Source: Gammaproteobacteria bacterium UBA2675
GTDB taxonomy: Bacteria > Pseudomonadota > Gammaproteobacteria > Pseudomonadales > Pseudohongiellaceae
Assembly: GCA_002354805.1 (NCBI GenBank)
Contig: DEMH01000015.1
Coordinates: forward strand, 223,230 to 287,229
Reading direction: 5' to 3'
Length of the DNA: 64,000 nt
Below are positions 33,901 through 42,189 of the stretch, in pieces; position 1 is the first letter of the stretch, and each line of letters starts with the position of its first letter. The notes below the pieces were generated by a model, which was not told the DNA's origin, ran no database searches, and saw only the letters and a list, made by a program, of their open reading frames with translations. The translations under genes were made by a program, and so were the position numbers.

Positions 33901-34176
33901 GTGAATAAATCAGAACTGATCGAAGCTGTAGCAGCAAGCGCGGATTTACCAAAGGCGGCCGCAGCCCGCGTGATTGACGCAATGATTGATACCATTACTG
34001 AATCTCTGCAAAAAAGTGAGCCGGTTGTTCTGGTTGGCTTTGGTACGTTCGGCACTAAAGAGCGTGCAGCGCGCACAGGTCGCAATCCCCAGACTGGCGC
34101 TACAATCCAGATCAGCGCCGCCAAAGTTCCAAACTTCAAGCCTGGCAAAGCATTGAAAGACGCTGTTAACGGCTGA
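33901..34176 (+). CDS. hupB: DNA-binding protein HU
   Basis: A 91-residue histone-like protein of the HU-beta type that bends and compacts DNA as a dimer. Motifs are MNKSELIEAVAASADL, VVLVGFGTFGTKERAARTGR and the DNA-binding arm GRNPQTGATIQISAAKVPNF. The start is GTG with AAGGGG upstream. Located after lon as in E. coli, with its own promoter and terminator. Confidence 0.97.
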   Translation: MNKSELIEAVAASADLPKAAAARVIDAMIDTITESLQKSEPVVLVGFGTFGTKERAARTGRNPQTGATIQISAAKVPNFKPGKALKDAVNG

Positions 34177-34250
34177 TCAGTTTTTGATCGGCAGGCTCTG
34201 GCCGCTGTCCTAGTCAGAGCGTTATCCGGAGTCAGATCTGGCTCCAACTG

Positions 34251-34275
34251 GGGCGCATCTTGGATGCGCCCTTTT
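34251..34275 (+). terminator. Intrinsic terminator after hupB
   Basis: A perfect 9-bp stem (GGGCGCATC / GATGCGCCC) with a 3-nt loop followed by TTTT, 75 nt after the hupB stop and 30 nt before ppiD. Confidence 0.85.
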
Positions 34276-34305
34276 AGTTTACATGTATGACATTCAGGAA
34301 GCGCT

Positions 34306-36171
34306 ATGCTGCAGACTATTCGTGACAATTCCCAGGGCGTTGTAGCCAAGATCATTATTGGTTTCATCATTGGCATTTTTGCGCTGTTTGGTGCCGAGTC
34401 CATTGTTGGCGGGTTTCTTGGCAGCAACAATGTGGTCTCGGTCAATGGTGAAGACATTACTGAACAGGAGCTTGCTGTCAGTATTCAGAACCTGATGGCC
34501 TCGATGGGCGCCAATGTAGCGGACTTTGATGAAGAGCTGATCCGCGAGGTCGCGTTGAATCAGTTGATTGAGGATAAATTGTTGATGCAGGCCGCGCAGG
34601 AGTCCGGGATGGCAATCTCTGATGACTCGGTGGATCGACAGATTCTGCGTACCCCCCAGTTCCAGATTGGCGGCGTATTCGACAACGAGATGGCGCGTCG
34701 TACCATGGCTGCACAGGGCTATACGCCCCAGGCTTATCGACAGTTACTGGCAGAGAGCATGATGATGGGGCAGCTGGCTAACGCCTATGCTGCGACGTCG
34801 TTTGTGACGGATGCCGACCTGCAACGCATTGCCGAGCTGCAGACTCAGACCAGAGATTTTCGATATCTTTCAATTCCATTAGGTAACAGAACCCTGGGCC
34901 AGGCGGTTGAGCCAGAGGCGATCGAAGCCTATTACGAACAGAACCCCGAGCAGTTCACAAGCCCCGAACAGGTTTCTGTGGCTTATGTGATGCTGGATAA
35001 AGACGCCATCTTCGATGAGGTCGAAGTCGATGAGGCCACCGTTATGGAGCGCTACGAGGCAGACCGTGATGCTGCCGTCGCTGACGTCGAACGAAGAGCT
35101 GCGCATATACTCTTTGACCTCGGTTCTGGAAGCGAAGAGGAAGTGATTGCGCGCGCAAACGAAGTAAAAGCGCGGATAGATGCGGGCGAGGATTTTGGTG
35201 AGCTGGCCCGGGAGTTCTCCGTAGACGAAGCATCCGCAGCGGAAGATGGTGATATCGGTTTCACAGATGGCAGCGTGTTTCCCCAGGAGATGGAAAGCGC
35301 ACTGGCAGCCCTGGAAGTGGGTGAGGTATCTGACCCGGTAGTATCAGAGTTTGGTGTGCACCTGCTTAAGCTGACTGAATATGATGCGCAGGATTACCCT
35401 CCCTTTGAGGAGGTTGAGGAGCGGCTGAGACGAGAACTCAGCCAGGCGCGCGTTGACGAATTGTACTTCAGTCGACTCGAATCGATGGCCAACCTTGCGT
35501 TTGAGAACTTTGATCTGCAGGCCATCAACGAAGAGCTGGGCCTTGAGATTCAACAGTCAGCGTTCTTTGGCCGTGAAGGTGGTAGCAGCGCGGTGACATC
35601 TGATCCTGCCGTTATCGAAGCAGCGTTTTCACCAGAAGTACTGGAAGAAGATCTTAACAGTGATCTTATTGAACTTGGCGAGACACGGGCCGTTGTCATT
35701 CATCTGGCGGAACATCGACCATCAGCGCTTCAGCCGCTGGAAGACGTTCGCGCCGATATCGCTGTCGAACTTCGTACACAGATGGAGCAGGAGCAGGCGA
35801 GAGCAGTAGGTGAACAAATTCTCGCAGCGCTTCAGGCTGGCGAAAGTATCGATTCATTTGTGCAGCAGGAGTCCCTGGAGTGGTCAGAGAGAGAGGGTGT
35901 TCGTCGCGGTCAATTTGATATCAATACCGAACTAGTGGCCAATGTATTCTCAATGCCGGCGCCAGCGGAGAACGATTCCGAGCTTGCCGGTTTTCAACTC
36001 AATAATGGTGCCTATGTCGTGATTGAACTGCAGTCGGTCAATGCTGGCAGCCTCGATGAGCTGGGCGAAGACCAGCGTCAGCAGCTGGCAGCCGCCATGC
36101 TGGAGAATCGTGGGCGAAGTGTGTTTTCTGCACTGTTGAGCAATCTGCAGGAAGAGGCTTCCATCAGGTAG
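34306..36171 (+). CDS. ppiD: Periplasmic folding chaperone PpiD
   Basis: A 621-residue membrane-anchored parvulin-type protein. One N-terminal transmembrane segment (IIIGFIIGIFALFGAES, about residues 17-35) is followed by a SurA_N-like chaperone part and a PPIC parvulin domain at about 260-360 (RRAAHILFDLGSGSEEE, FGELAREFSVDEASAAEDGD, VSEFGVHLLKL). A second domain reaches the C-terminus. It sits at the Sec translocon and helps newly exported proteins. Position after hupB is conserved. Confidence 0.93.
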   Translation: MLQTIRDNSQGVVAKIIIGFIIGIFALFGAESIVGGFLGSNNVVSVNGEDITEQELAVSIQNLMASMGANVADFDEELIREVALNQLIEDKLLMQAAQESGMAISDDSVDRQILRTPQFQIGGVFDNEMARRTMAAQGYTPQAYRQLLAESMMMGQLANAYAATSFVTDADLQRIAELQTQTRDFRYLSIPLGNRTLGQAVEPEAIEAYYEQNPEQFTSPEQVSVAYVMLDKDAIFDEVEVDEATVMERYEADRDAAVADVERRAAHILFDLGSGSEEEVIARANEVKARIDAGEDFGELAREFSVDEASAAEDGDIGFTDGSVFPQEMESALAALEVGEVSDPVVSEFGVHLLKLTEYDAQDYPPFEEVEERLRRELSQARVDELYFSRLESMANLAFENFDLQAINEELGLEIQQSAFFGREGGSSAVTSDPAVIEAAFSPEVLEEDLNSDLIELGETRAVVIHLAEHRPSALQPLEDVRADIAVELRTQMEQEQARAVGEQILAALQAGESIDSFVQQESLEWSEREGVRRGQFDINTELVANVFSMPAPAENDSELAGFQLNNGAYVVIELQSVNAGSLDELGEDQRQQLAAAMLENRGRSVFSALLSNLQEEASIR

Positions 36172-36220
36172 TTTACAGTGTTGTTACGCGCACCTGCTTA
36201 GCTGCTGGCAGGTACTAAAG

Positions 36221-36265
36221 CGCCGTCGTCAGGGCCGGAATTTCTTGCCAAGGCGACGGCGTTTT
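36221..36265 (+). terminator. Probable terminator after ppiD
   Basis: CGCCGTCG at 36221-36228 pairs with CGACGGCG at 36254-36261, followed by TTTT. The loop of 25 nt is long, with a possible inner pairing, so efficiency is uncertain. It lies 50 nt after the ppiD stop. Confidence 0.55.
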
Positions 36266-36357
36266 GCTAGTTTTCTCCTGCAATTATTTTGGTTGTCGGG
36301 CGGTACGGCTACTTTGACAACACATTGGCGCTATTGCCAAAAAAATAGGTTGTTGAC

Positions 36358-36387
36358 ACAAATTGATGTAATTTGTCATCACAAATT
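36358..36387 (+). promoter_or_regulatory. Triple alternating ACAAATT/AATTTGT repeat upstream of the Mrp-type operon
   Basis: The gap between ppiD and mnhE (36172-36482) holds no gene. Besides the terminator it contains ACAAATT at 36358-36364, AATTTGT at 36370-36376 and ACAAATT at 36381-36387, that is, three alternating half sites spaced 5 and 4 nt. A TTGACA at 36353-36358 touches the first copy. No good -10 is visible 16-18 nt from it. This is a likely regulator-binding site for the antiporter operon, about 100 nt before its first gene. Confidence 0.5.
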
Positions 36388-36482
36388 TGCAGTCAGACAA
36401 TCACATCAGGGGTTAAAATCCCATTCATAACAAATGGTCTTGGCAGGTGCAGATTGGTGCGTCTGCTCTGGGGCGCTAAATA

Positions 36483-36962
36483 ATGAAGCACATGTCAGCT
36501 CTACTGGTCATTCTGGCCGTTCTTTGGTGGATACTCTCCGGTTACACCAAGGTTCTTCTCATCTCACTCGGTGTTGTTTCTGTTATTTTCACCACTTTTC
36601 TTGCTCACCGCATGAACGTGGTTGACGACGAAAGCCACCCTCTGCACCTGAGCTTCAAACTCGTGCGTTACTGGGGCTATCTGCTTGGTCAGATCGTCAT
36701 CTCAAATTTTCAGGTCATCAAGGTCATTCTCAGCCCGAACCCCGATATCGATCCATCAGTTGTGCAAACGCGCATCTCCCGACACTCAGAGTTGGGTAAG
36801 GTGGTTCTGGGCAACTCAGTCACACTGACGCCGGGTACTGTTACTCTGGAAGTTAAAGGCGACCTGATCGAAGCCCATGCGCTGAATCGGGCTGCGGCTC
36901 AGGGCGTGCTGAGCGGAGATATGGATGCCCGTGTACCTTCTGAAGTTGAGGTGAAATCATGA
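36483..36962 (+). CDS. mnhE: Na+/H+ antiporter subunit E (MrpE/MbhA type)
   Basis: A 159-residue membrane protein with two N-terminal transmembrane segments (about 4-40) and a cytoplasmic domain containing SVTLTPGTVTLEVKGDLIEAHAL, the MrpE signature. MrpE is a small, essential subunit of the multi-subunit cation/proton antiporter. It is the first gene of a tightly packed ten-gene operon and overlaps the next start by 4 nt. Confidence 0.88.
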   Translation: MKHMSALLVILAVLWWILSGYTKVLLISLGVVSVIFTTFLAHRMNVVDDESHPLHLSFKLVRYWGYLLGQIVISNFQVIKVILSPNPDIDPSVVQTRISRHSELGKVVLGNSVTLTPGTVTLEVKGDLIEAHALNRAAAQGVLSGDMDARVPSEVEVKS

Positions 36963-37240
36963 TACTGGCCGCTGCTGCCATCGCTATTCTGGTGACTATG
37001 TTGCTGGCTATCGTTCGGGCATTGCTGGGTCCCAGCATTTTTGATCGCATGCTGGCTGTCAACATGTTCGGAACCAAAACGGTGATGTTGATATCCCTGA
37101 TCGCCGCCCTGGCAGGACGGGCCGATTATCTCGACATTGCTCTGGTCTACGCCATGATCAACTTCATCGCCATGATCGCGGTGATGAAGTATTTCGAATA
37201 CGGCACACTTGGCCACGACGGCGAAACTACCGAGGAGTAA
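36959..37240 (+). CDS. mnhF: Na+/H+ antiporter subunit F (MrpF/MbhB type)
   Basis: A 93-residue protein with three transmembrane segments. The family motif RALLGPSIFDRMLAVNMFGTK is near residues 20-40, followed by DYLDIALVYAMINFIAMIAV. It starts inside the mnhE stop (ATGA). Confidence 0.9.
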   Translation: MILAAAAIAILVTMLLAIVRALLGPSIFDRMLAVNMFGTKTVMLISLIAALAGRADYLDIALVYAMINFIAMIAVMKYFEYGTLGHDGETTEE

Positions 37241-37243
37241 GTC

Positions 37244-37573
37244 ATGGATCTGTTGCAATGGCTTTCGGCCATCCTGCTGTTGTCCGGCTGTGCGCTGGGA
37301 GTAATAGGTGGTATCGGTATAAACCGGTTTCCAGATTTTTACACCCGGATGCACGCCGCTGGTGTAACCGATACGCTTTGCGCTGGGCTGTTCTTCGGCG
37401 GATTGATGATTCATTTCGGCCTGACTCTGGCGAGCGCTAAACTATTTCTGATATTCCTTTTTATGTTGTTCACCTGTCCAACATCAACGCACGCCCTGGC
37501 TAAAGCGGCCCGCCATAGCGGACTGGTACCCTGGACTAAAACCAGTGGTGTAGAACAAGGAGCCAGCAAGTGA
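37244..37573 (+). CDS. mnhG: Na+/H+ antiporter subunit G (MrpG/MbhC type)
   Basis: A 109-residue protein with three transmembrane segments and the MrpG signature GINRFPDFYTRMHAAGVTDT, followed by a third helix (LFLIFLFMLFTCPTSTHALA). GAGGAG lies before its ATG. Its end overlaps the next GTG start by 4 nt. Confidence 0.92.
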   Translation: MDLLQWLSAILLLSGCALGVIGGIGINRFPDFYTRMHAAGVTDTLCAGLFFGGLMIHFGLTLASAKLFLIFLFMLFTCPTSTHALAKAARHSGLVPWTKTSGVEQGASK

Positions 37574-38127
37574 TACTGGAACAATTGATTGACATTTTCC
37601 TGCTGGTATTTCTCGCCATCATTTCCATCGCAGTACTGCGGATCCGGGATCTGTTTACGGCAGTCATGCTGTTTGGTATCTACAGCCTAACCTCGGCATC
37701 ACTGTTTATGGTGCTTGACGCGGCGGACGTAGGGTTTACGGAGGCAGCTGTTGGCGCAGGTATTTCGACGATCCTGATGCTGGCAACCATTTCCATGACC
37801 GGCAGAGAAGAAAAGCCTCTGAAAAAGAAGGGCACCATGCTTCCCCTGGCGATAGTTGTGATAACTGGCGCGACGCTGGTGTACGGCATAATGGACCTGC
37901 CTCCTTTCGGAGAGCCTGATAACCCGGTTCATACTCATGTTGCTCCGCGCTACATCGAACAGTCCCCGCAGGAGATTGACGTACCCAATTTTGTGACTGC
38001 AGTGCTGGCCAGCTATCGAGGTTACGACACACTGGGTGAAGTGGTTGTTATTTTTACTGCGGGTGTTGGCGTCATGTTATTGATAGGCCGACGGCGCAAG
38101 CGCAAAGAGGGTATATCCAATGAGTGA
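37570..38127 (+). CDS. MbhD-MbhE-like fused subunit (DUF4040, MrpA C-terminal part)
   Basis: A 185-residue membrane protein corresponding to the C-terminal part of MrpA that in archaeal Mbh complexes is encoded as MbhD and MbhE. The N-terminal DUF4040 half has RDLFTAVMLFGIYSLTSASL and DVGFTEAAVGAGISTILMLA. The second half carries the MbhE-type motif NFVTAVLASYRGYDTLGEVV. Both halves have transmembrane helices. In standard Mrp operons this piece is fused to the long NuoL-like MrpA; here it is separate. Confidence 0.82.
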   Translation: MILEQLIDIFLLVFLAIISIAVLRIRDLFTAVMLFGIYSLTSASLFMVLDAADVGFTEAAVGAGISTILMLATISMTGREEKPLKKKGTMLPLAIVVITGATLVYGIMDLPPFGEPDNPVHTHVAPRYIEQSPQEIDVPNFVTAVLASYRGYDTLGEVVVIFTAGVGVMLLIGRRRKRKEGISNE

Positions 38128-38542
38128 CCATCTGATCCTCAGGATCGTCGGCAAGTTTCTCATACCTTATATTCTGCTGTTTGGCCTGTATGTCCAGTTT
38201 CATGGCGATTTCGGCCCAGGTGGCGGCTTTCAGGCGGGTGTGATTTTTGCCTCAGCATTTGTCATCCATACACTTTTGTTTGGCCTGGAGTCAGCTGAAC
38301 GTATTGCGCCGCAATGGGTGTTGAAGATTGTGGCCGCCTCCGGCGTATTGATCTATGCCCTGGTCGGTGTTGCTGCAATGCTGATGGGTGGCAATTATCT
38401 GGACTATGATTTTCTAGCTGCAGACCCAATAGCTGGTCAGCACATTGGTATTATTCTTGTTGAGTTCGGTGTGGGGCTGACCGTGGCATCAGTGATGATG
38501 CTGCTGTTCTTCACCTTCGCAGGTCGGGGAGAGGCATCATGA
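38120..38542 (+). CDS. mnhB: Na+/H+ antiporter subunit B (MrpB/MbhF type)
   Basis: A 140-residue protein with four transmembrane segments. The motif FGLYVQFHGDFGPGGGFQAGV at about 21-41 is the MnhB signature. It overlaps the preceding gene by 8 nt and the next by 4 nt. Confidence 0.92.
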   Translation: MSDHLILRIVGKFLIPYILLFGLYVQFHGDFGPGGGFQAGVIFASAFVIHTLLFGLESAERIAPQWVLKIVAASGVLIYALVGVAAMLMGGNYLDYDFLAADPIAGQHIGIILVEFGVGLTVASVMMLLFFTFAGRGEAS

Positions 38543-38892
38543 GTGGACTTGGAGTGTGGAACTACGTCATCATCATTTTTCTGATGATGATCGGTTTGTA
38601 CATGGTCATGTCGAGCAGCAATCTGGTCAAGAAGCTGATTGGTCTGAACGTTTTTCAGACATCGGTCTTTTTCCTTTATATCAGTTTCGGTTACATCGAA
38701 GGTGCCACCGGTCCCGTCATGCAGGAAGGCGCATCGCTTTATTCCAACCCTCTGCCTCACGTACTTATCCTGACAGCGATTGTTGTCGGTGTGGCGACGA
38801 CTGCAGTCGGGCTCGCATTGTCAGTACGCATCAAAGAGTCGTTTGGCACGATTGAAGAAGACGAATTACATACAATGGACTCCTCACTCTAA
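38539..38892 (+). CDS. mnhC: Na+/H+ antiporter subunit C (MrpC/MbhG, NuoK-like)
   Basis: A 117-residue NuoK-like protein with three transmembrane segments: GLYMVMSSSNLVKKLIGLNV, then NPLPHVLILTAIVVGVATTA, typical of MrpC, which carries a proton-path Glu/His region in other members. Its stop overlaps the start of mnhD by 1 nt (TAATG). Confidence 0.9.
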   Translation: MSGLGVWNYVIIIFLMMIGLYMVMSSSNLVKKLIGLNVFQTSVFFLYISFGYIEGATGPVMQEGASLYSNPLPHVLILTAIVVGVATTAVGLALSVRIKESFGTIEEDELHTMDSSL

Positions 38893-40370
38893 TGTTAGCG
38901 CATCTTCCTGTACTTGTTATTCTGGCGCCCTTGCTTGGCGCGCCGGTCGCGTCGCTGCTGCGCGGCCCAAATTGGCCCTGGCTGCTGGCGACGCTGCTTT
39001 CCTGGTTCGCGCTGTTGTGCAGCGTTCTGCTGCTGATTCAGGTCAATGCCCAGGGCACTTTCATCTATACCATGGGCGGCTGGGAAGCACCCTGGGGTAT
39101 CGAATACAGAATTGATTTTGCCAATGCCCTGCTGCTGGTATTGATCACTGGTCTGGCTAGTGTGGTTTTACCCTATGCCCGGCTGAGTGTTGAGCACGAA
39201 ATCGGTGCTGATCGCTGCCCACTGTTTTACACAGCGTTGCTGCTGTTAATTCTTGGCCTTTGCGGTATCACAGTAACCGGCGATGCTTTCAACGTGTTTG
39301 TGTTCCTGGAAGTTTCATCTCTGGCGACCTATACACTGATTGCCATGGGCAAGGATCGGCGTGCTCTGACGGCGTCTTTCTCCTACCTGATCATGGGCAC
39401 AATTGGTGCCACGTTCTACCTGATTGGTGTCGGCTTCCTCTACGTGATGACGGGTACACTGAATATGGCGGATCTGGCAGAACGCCTGCCTGCCATAAGC
39501 GATTCCAGCACCGTTCGCACGGCTTTTGCCTTCATCGTGACTGGTATCTGTCTGAAACTGGCTCTGTTCCCGCTGCATCTATGGCTGCCGAATGCGTACA
39601 CCTATTCGCCATCGGCCGTCACGGCGTTTCTCGGCGCTACCGCAACCAAGGTGGCGGTTTATGTTCTGATTCGCTTCGTATTTACGATTTTTGGTGTGGA
39701 GTTCAGCTTTGGTGCGGAACCACTTGCGGAGGTTCTGGTTCCACTGGCGATTATCGGTCTGTTGAGTGCATCCACAGTCAGCATCATGCAGCCGAATATC
39801 AAACGCATGCTGGCATACTCGAGCGTTGCGCAGATTGGCTATATCGTCCTTGGCCTTGCGATGGGCACGGCCATGGGTCTGACTGCATCGCTGCTGCATG
39901 TATTTAACCATGGCCTGATGAAGGGCGCGCTGTTTATGGTGATGGGTGCCGTGGCTTACAGAATGGGTGGTACCAGCATTGATGATATGCGCGGTCTCGC
40001 CAAAACCATGCCATTGACATTCTGGGCCTTCGTGCTTGGTGGCCTCAGCCTGATAGGTGTGCCATTGACAGTGGGTTTTGTCAGCAAGTGGCACTTGATA
40101 CTGGCAGCCCTGGAGCTGGGCTGGTGGCCAGTCGTGGTTGCCATATTGGCCGGTTCAATGCTGGCCGTTGTGTATGTTGGTCGTGTTGTGGAAGCTGGTT
40201 TCTTCGGTGAGCCCAAAGATGCCACCAAGCGTGAAGCACCCTGGGGACTGCTGGTTCCATTGTGGGTACTTGTCATTGCCAATATCTGGTTTGGAATTGA
40301 TACGCGTCTGACTGTGGATATAGCCGAAGCGGCTGCCGCTCAGTTGATGGCGGGAGGTGTTGTACGGTGA
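38892..40370 (+). CDS. mnhD: Na+/H+ antiporter subunit D (MrpD/MbhH type)
   Basis: A 492-residue NuoL/M/N-family antiporter subunit with about 14 helices. Charged residues of the proton path are present: Glu in FVFLEVSSLATY (TM5), Lys in CLKLALFPLHLWLPNAY (TM7), Lys in GATATKVAVYVL (TM8), NHGLMKGALFM and the Lys in FVSKWHLI (TM12). It is the canonical proton-conducting subunit of the complex. Confidence 0.92.
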   Translation: MLAHLPVLVILAPLLGAPVASLLRGPNWPWLLATLLSWFALLCSVLLLIQVNAQGTFIYTMGGWEAPWGIEYRIDFANALLLVLITGLASVVLPYARLSVEHEIGADRCPLFYTALLLLILGLCGITVTGDAFNVFVFLEVSSLATYTLIAMGKDRRALTASFSYLIMGTIGATFYLIGVGFLYVMTGTLNMADLAERLPAISDSSTVRTAFAFIVTGICLKLALFPLHLWLPNAYTYSPSAVTAFLGATATKVAVYVLIRFVFTIFGVEFSFGAEPLAEVLVPLAIIGLLSASTVSIMQPNIKRMLAYSSVAQIGYIVLGLAMGTAMGLTASLLHVFNHGLMKGALFMVMGAVAYRMGGTSIDDMRGLAKTMPLTFWAFVLGGLSLIGVPLTVGFVSKWHLILAALELGWWPVVVAILAGSMLAVVYVGRVVEAGFFGEPKDATKREAPWGLLVPLWVLVIANIWFGIDTRLTVDIAEAAAAQLMAGGVVR

Positions 40371-41833
40371 CTGCCAATACTGCATTGTTGTTAACGCTGG
40401 TTGTACCGCTGCTGGGAGCGGTGCTGATTGCACTGGCAGGTCGCTGGCCGAACCTTCGCGAAACTGTGACCATGGTGACAGCCCTGACGCTGTTCGGTTT
40501 GGTCATTCGTGTACTAATGGGGCTGAACGCTGGTGAGGAAATAGGCGTTGAACTCGTCACGCTGTTTTCCGGGGTGCCAATTGCCTTCAATACCGAACCA
40601 CTGTCGATACTTTTCGCAATGATCGCCAGTGGCCTCTGGATTGTCACGTCGATCTACGCTATTGGCTACATGCGCGGCACCAATGAAAAACAGCAGACAC
40701 GCTTTTATGTGTGTTTTGCCATCGCGCTGTTTGGTGCCATGGGTGTTGCGTTCTCAGCAAACCTGCTGACTCTTTTTATTTTTTATGAAGTCCTGACAAT
40801 CTCTACATATCCTCTTGTCACACATAAAGGTGACGACAAAGCCAAGGCGGGCGGGCGTACTTATCTGGGCATCCTGATGACAACGTCCATCGTGTTCCTG
40901 CTGCCGGCAATCATCTGGACCTATGCGGCCGCCGGTACCCTCGATTTTGTCCCGGGCGGCATTCTGGAGGGGCATCTGGCAGCGGGTTCTGCAACCTTGC
41001 TGTTGATGCTGTTCCTGTTTGGTGTTGCCAAAGCTGCTGTGATGCCGGTCCATCGCTGGCTGCCGGCCGCGATGGTGGCGCCGACTCCGGTGTCCGCATT
41101 GCTGCACGCGGTAGCAGTCGTGAAAGCGGGTGTTTTCACGCTGATCAAAGTGGTTATCTATATCTTTGGTACTGATTACCTGGCCGAAGTTCCGTATGAA
41201 CAGTTCGCTGTCTATATCGCCGGCTTTACAGTAGTGGCAGCGTCCTGCATCGCCTTGCGTCAGACCAACATCAAGCGCCTTCTGGCCTACTCAACGATAG
41301 GGCAATTGAGCTACATCATCATGGCAACGATGGCGCTGGCACCGTTCTCAGAAATAGGTGCGGCAATTCATATCGCCGCGCACGCGTTTGGCAAGATCAC
41401 GCTGTTCTTTACCGCCGGTGCCATCTATGTCGCGTCCAAGAAGACAGAGATTACCCAGCTGAACGGCATAGGCTGGCGGATGCCGTACACGATGACGGCC
41501 TTTGCGATCGGTGCCTTGTCCATGATCGGTGTGCCGCCAACTGCAGGTTTTGTTTCCAAGTGGTTCATCATTGCAGGTGCCTTCCAGCTTGATAATTATT
41601 TTGTGCTGGTCGTGTTGATTCTGTCCACGGCACTGAATGCGGCTTATTTCCTGCCAATCATCTTTAATGCATTCTTCAAGCCCGAGGATGTGACACCCGT
41701 CAAGGATCACGCCGAAGCGCCCACAAATATGGTTATTGCGTTGAGCGTCACAGCGACCCTGACGCTGTTGTTCTTCTTCTTTAACGGTCCGGTACTGGAT
41801 CTTGAGACTCAGATTGTAGGAGGGATGCCGTAA
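40367..41833 (+). CDS. Second antiporter-like subunit (NuoL/MrpD family)
   Basis: A 488-residue NuoL/M-family protein with GTG start overlapping mnhD by 4 nt. It has the TM5 Glu (LFIFYEVLTISTYPLV), the TM7 Lys (GVAKAAVMPVHRWLP), the TM8 Lys (VAVVKAGVFTLIK) and the TM12 Lys (GFVSKWFIIAG). It is therefore a second complete proton-pumping-type subunit. It could stand in for the N-terminal part of MrpA, though it lacks the long extra helices of MrpA. Confidence 0.85.
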   Translation: MTANTALLLTLVVPLLGAVLIALAGRWPNLRETVTMVTALTLFGLVIRVLMGLNAGEEIGVELVTLFSGVPIAFNTEPLSILFAMIASGLWIVTSIYAIGYMRGTNEKQQTRFYVCFAIALFGAMGVAFSANLLTLFIFYEVLTISTYPLVTHKGDDKAKAGGRTYLGILMTTSIVFLLPAIIWTYAAAGTLDFVPGGILEGHLAAGSATLLLMLFLFGVAKAAVMPVHRWLPAAMVAPTPVSALLHAVAVVKAGVFTLIKVVIYIFGTDYLAEVPYEQFAVYIAGFTVVAASCIALRQTNIKRLLAYSTIGQLSYIIMATMALAPFSEIGAAIHIAAHAFGKITLFFTAGAIYVASKKTEITQLNGIGWRMPYTMTAFAIGALSMIGVPPTAGFVSKWFIIAGAFQLDNYFVLVVLILSTALNAAYFLPIIFNAFFKPEDVTPVKDHAEAPTNMVIALSVTATLTLLFFFFNGPVLDLETQIVGGMP

Positions 41834-42189
41834 TGAGCGAGCAGCCTGATGAAATCAAGGCCGTCCCCGGCAGGGCAGGTAAGGGGCTGGTGGCCAATGA
41901 ATATGGCGCCGACTGTCCACGTGTAGAAACACCTGATCTGGTTGATGGCAAGCCCCATTGGCTGGTCAGGGCTTCCACTATCAAGATTCTGTGGTGGGTG
42001 TTTTCAGTCATCCTCGCCTTGACGGTACTGGCGCAGATATTCGTGCATGTGCATGCCTATTTTGCACTGGATGGTTATTTTGGCTTTTATGCCATCTACG
42101 GTTTTGTCAGCTGCCTGGGCATGGTGGTATTCGCCAAGCTCCTGGGAGTATTTTTGAAGCGTCCGGATACGTACTATGACGATCTCTGA
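41833..42189 (+). CDS. Small membrane protein of the antiporter operon, function unknown
   Basis: A 118-residue protein with a soluble N-terminal part of about 48 residues and two transmembrane segments (about 50-72 and 80-106). It ends in FLKRPDTYYDDL, a conserved-looking tail. I recognise no named family. Its start overlaps the preceding stop by 1 nt and its end overlaps the next gene by 14 nt, so it is built into the operon and is likely a subunit or assembly factor of the complex. Confidence 0.75.
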   Translation: MSEQPDEIKAVPGRAGKGLVANEYGADCPRVETPDLVDGKPHWLVRASTIKILWWVFSVILALTVLAQIFVHVHAYFALDGYFGFYAIYGFVSCLGMVVFAKLLGVFLKRPDTYYDDL

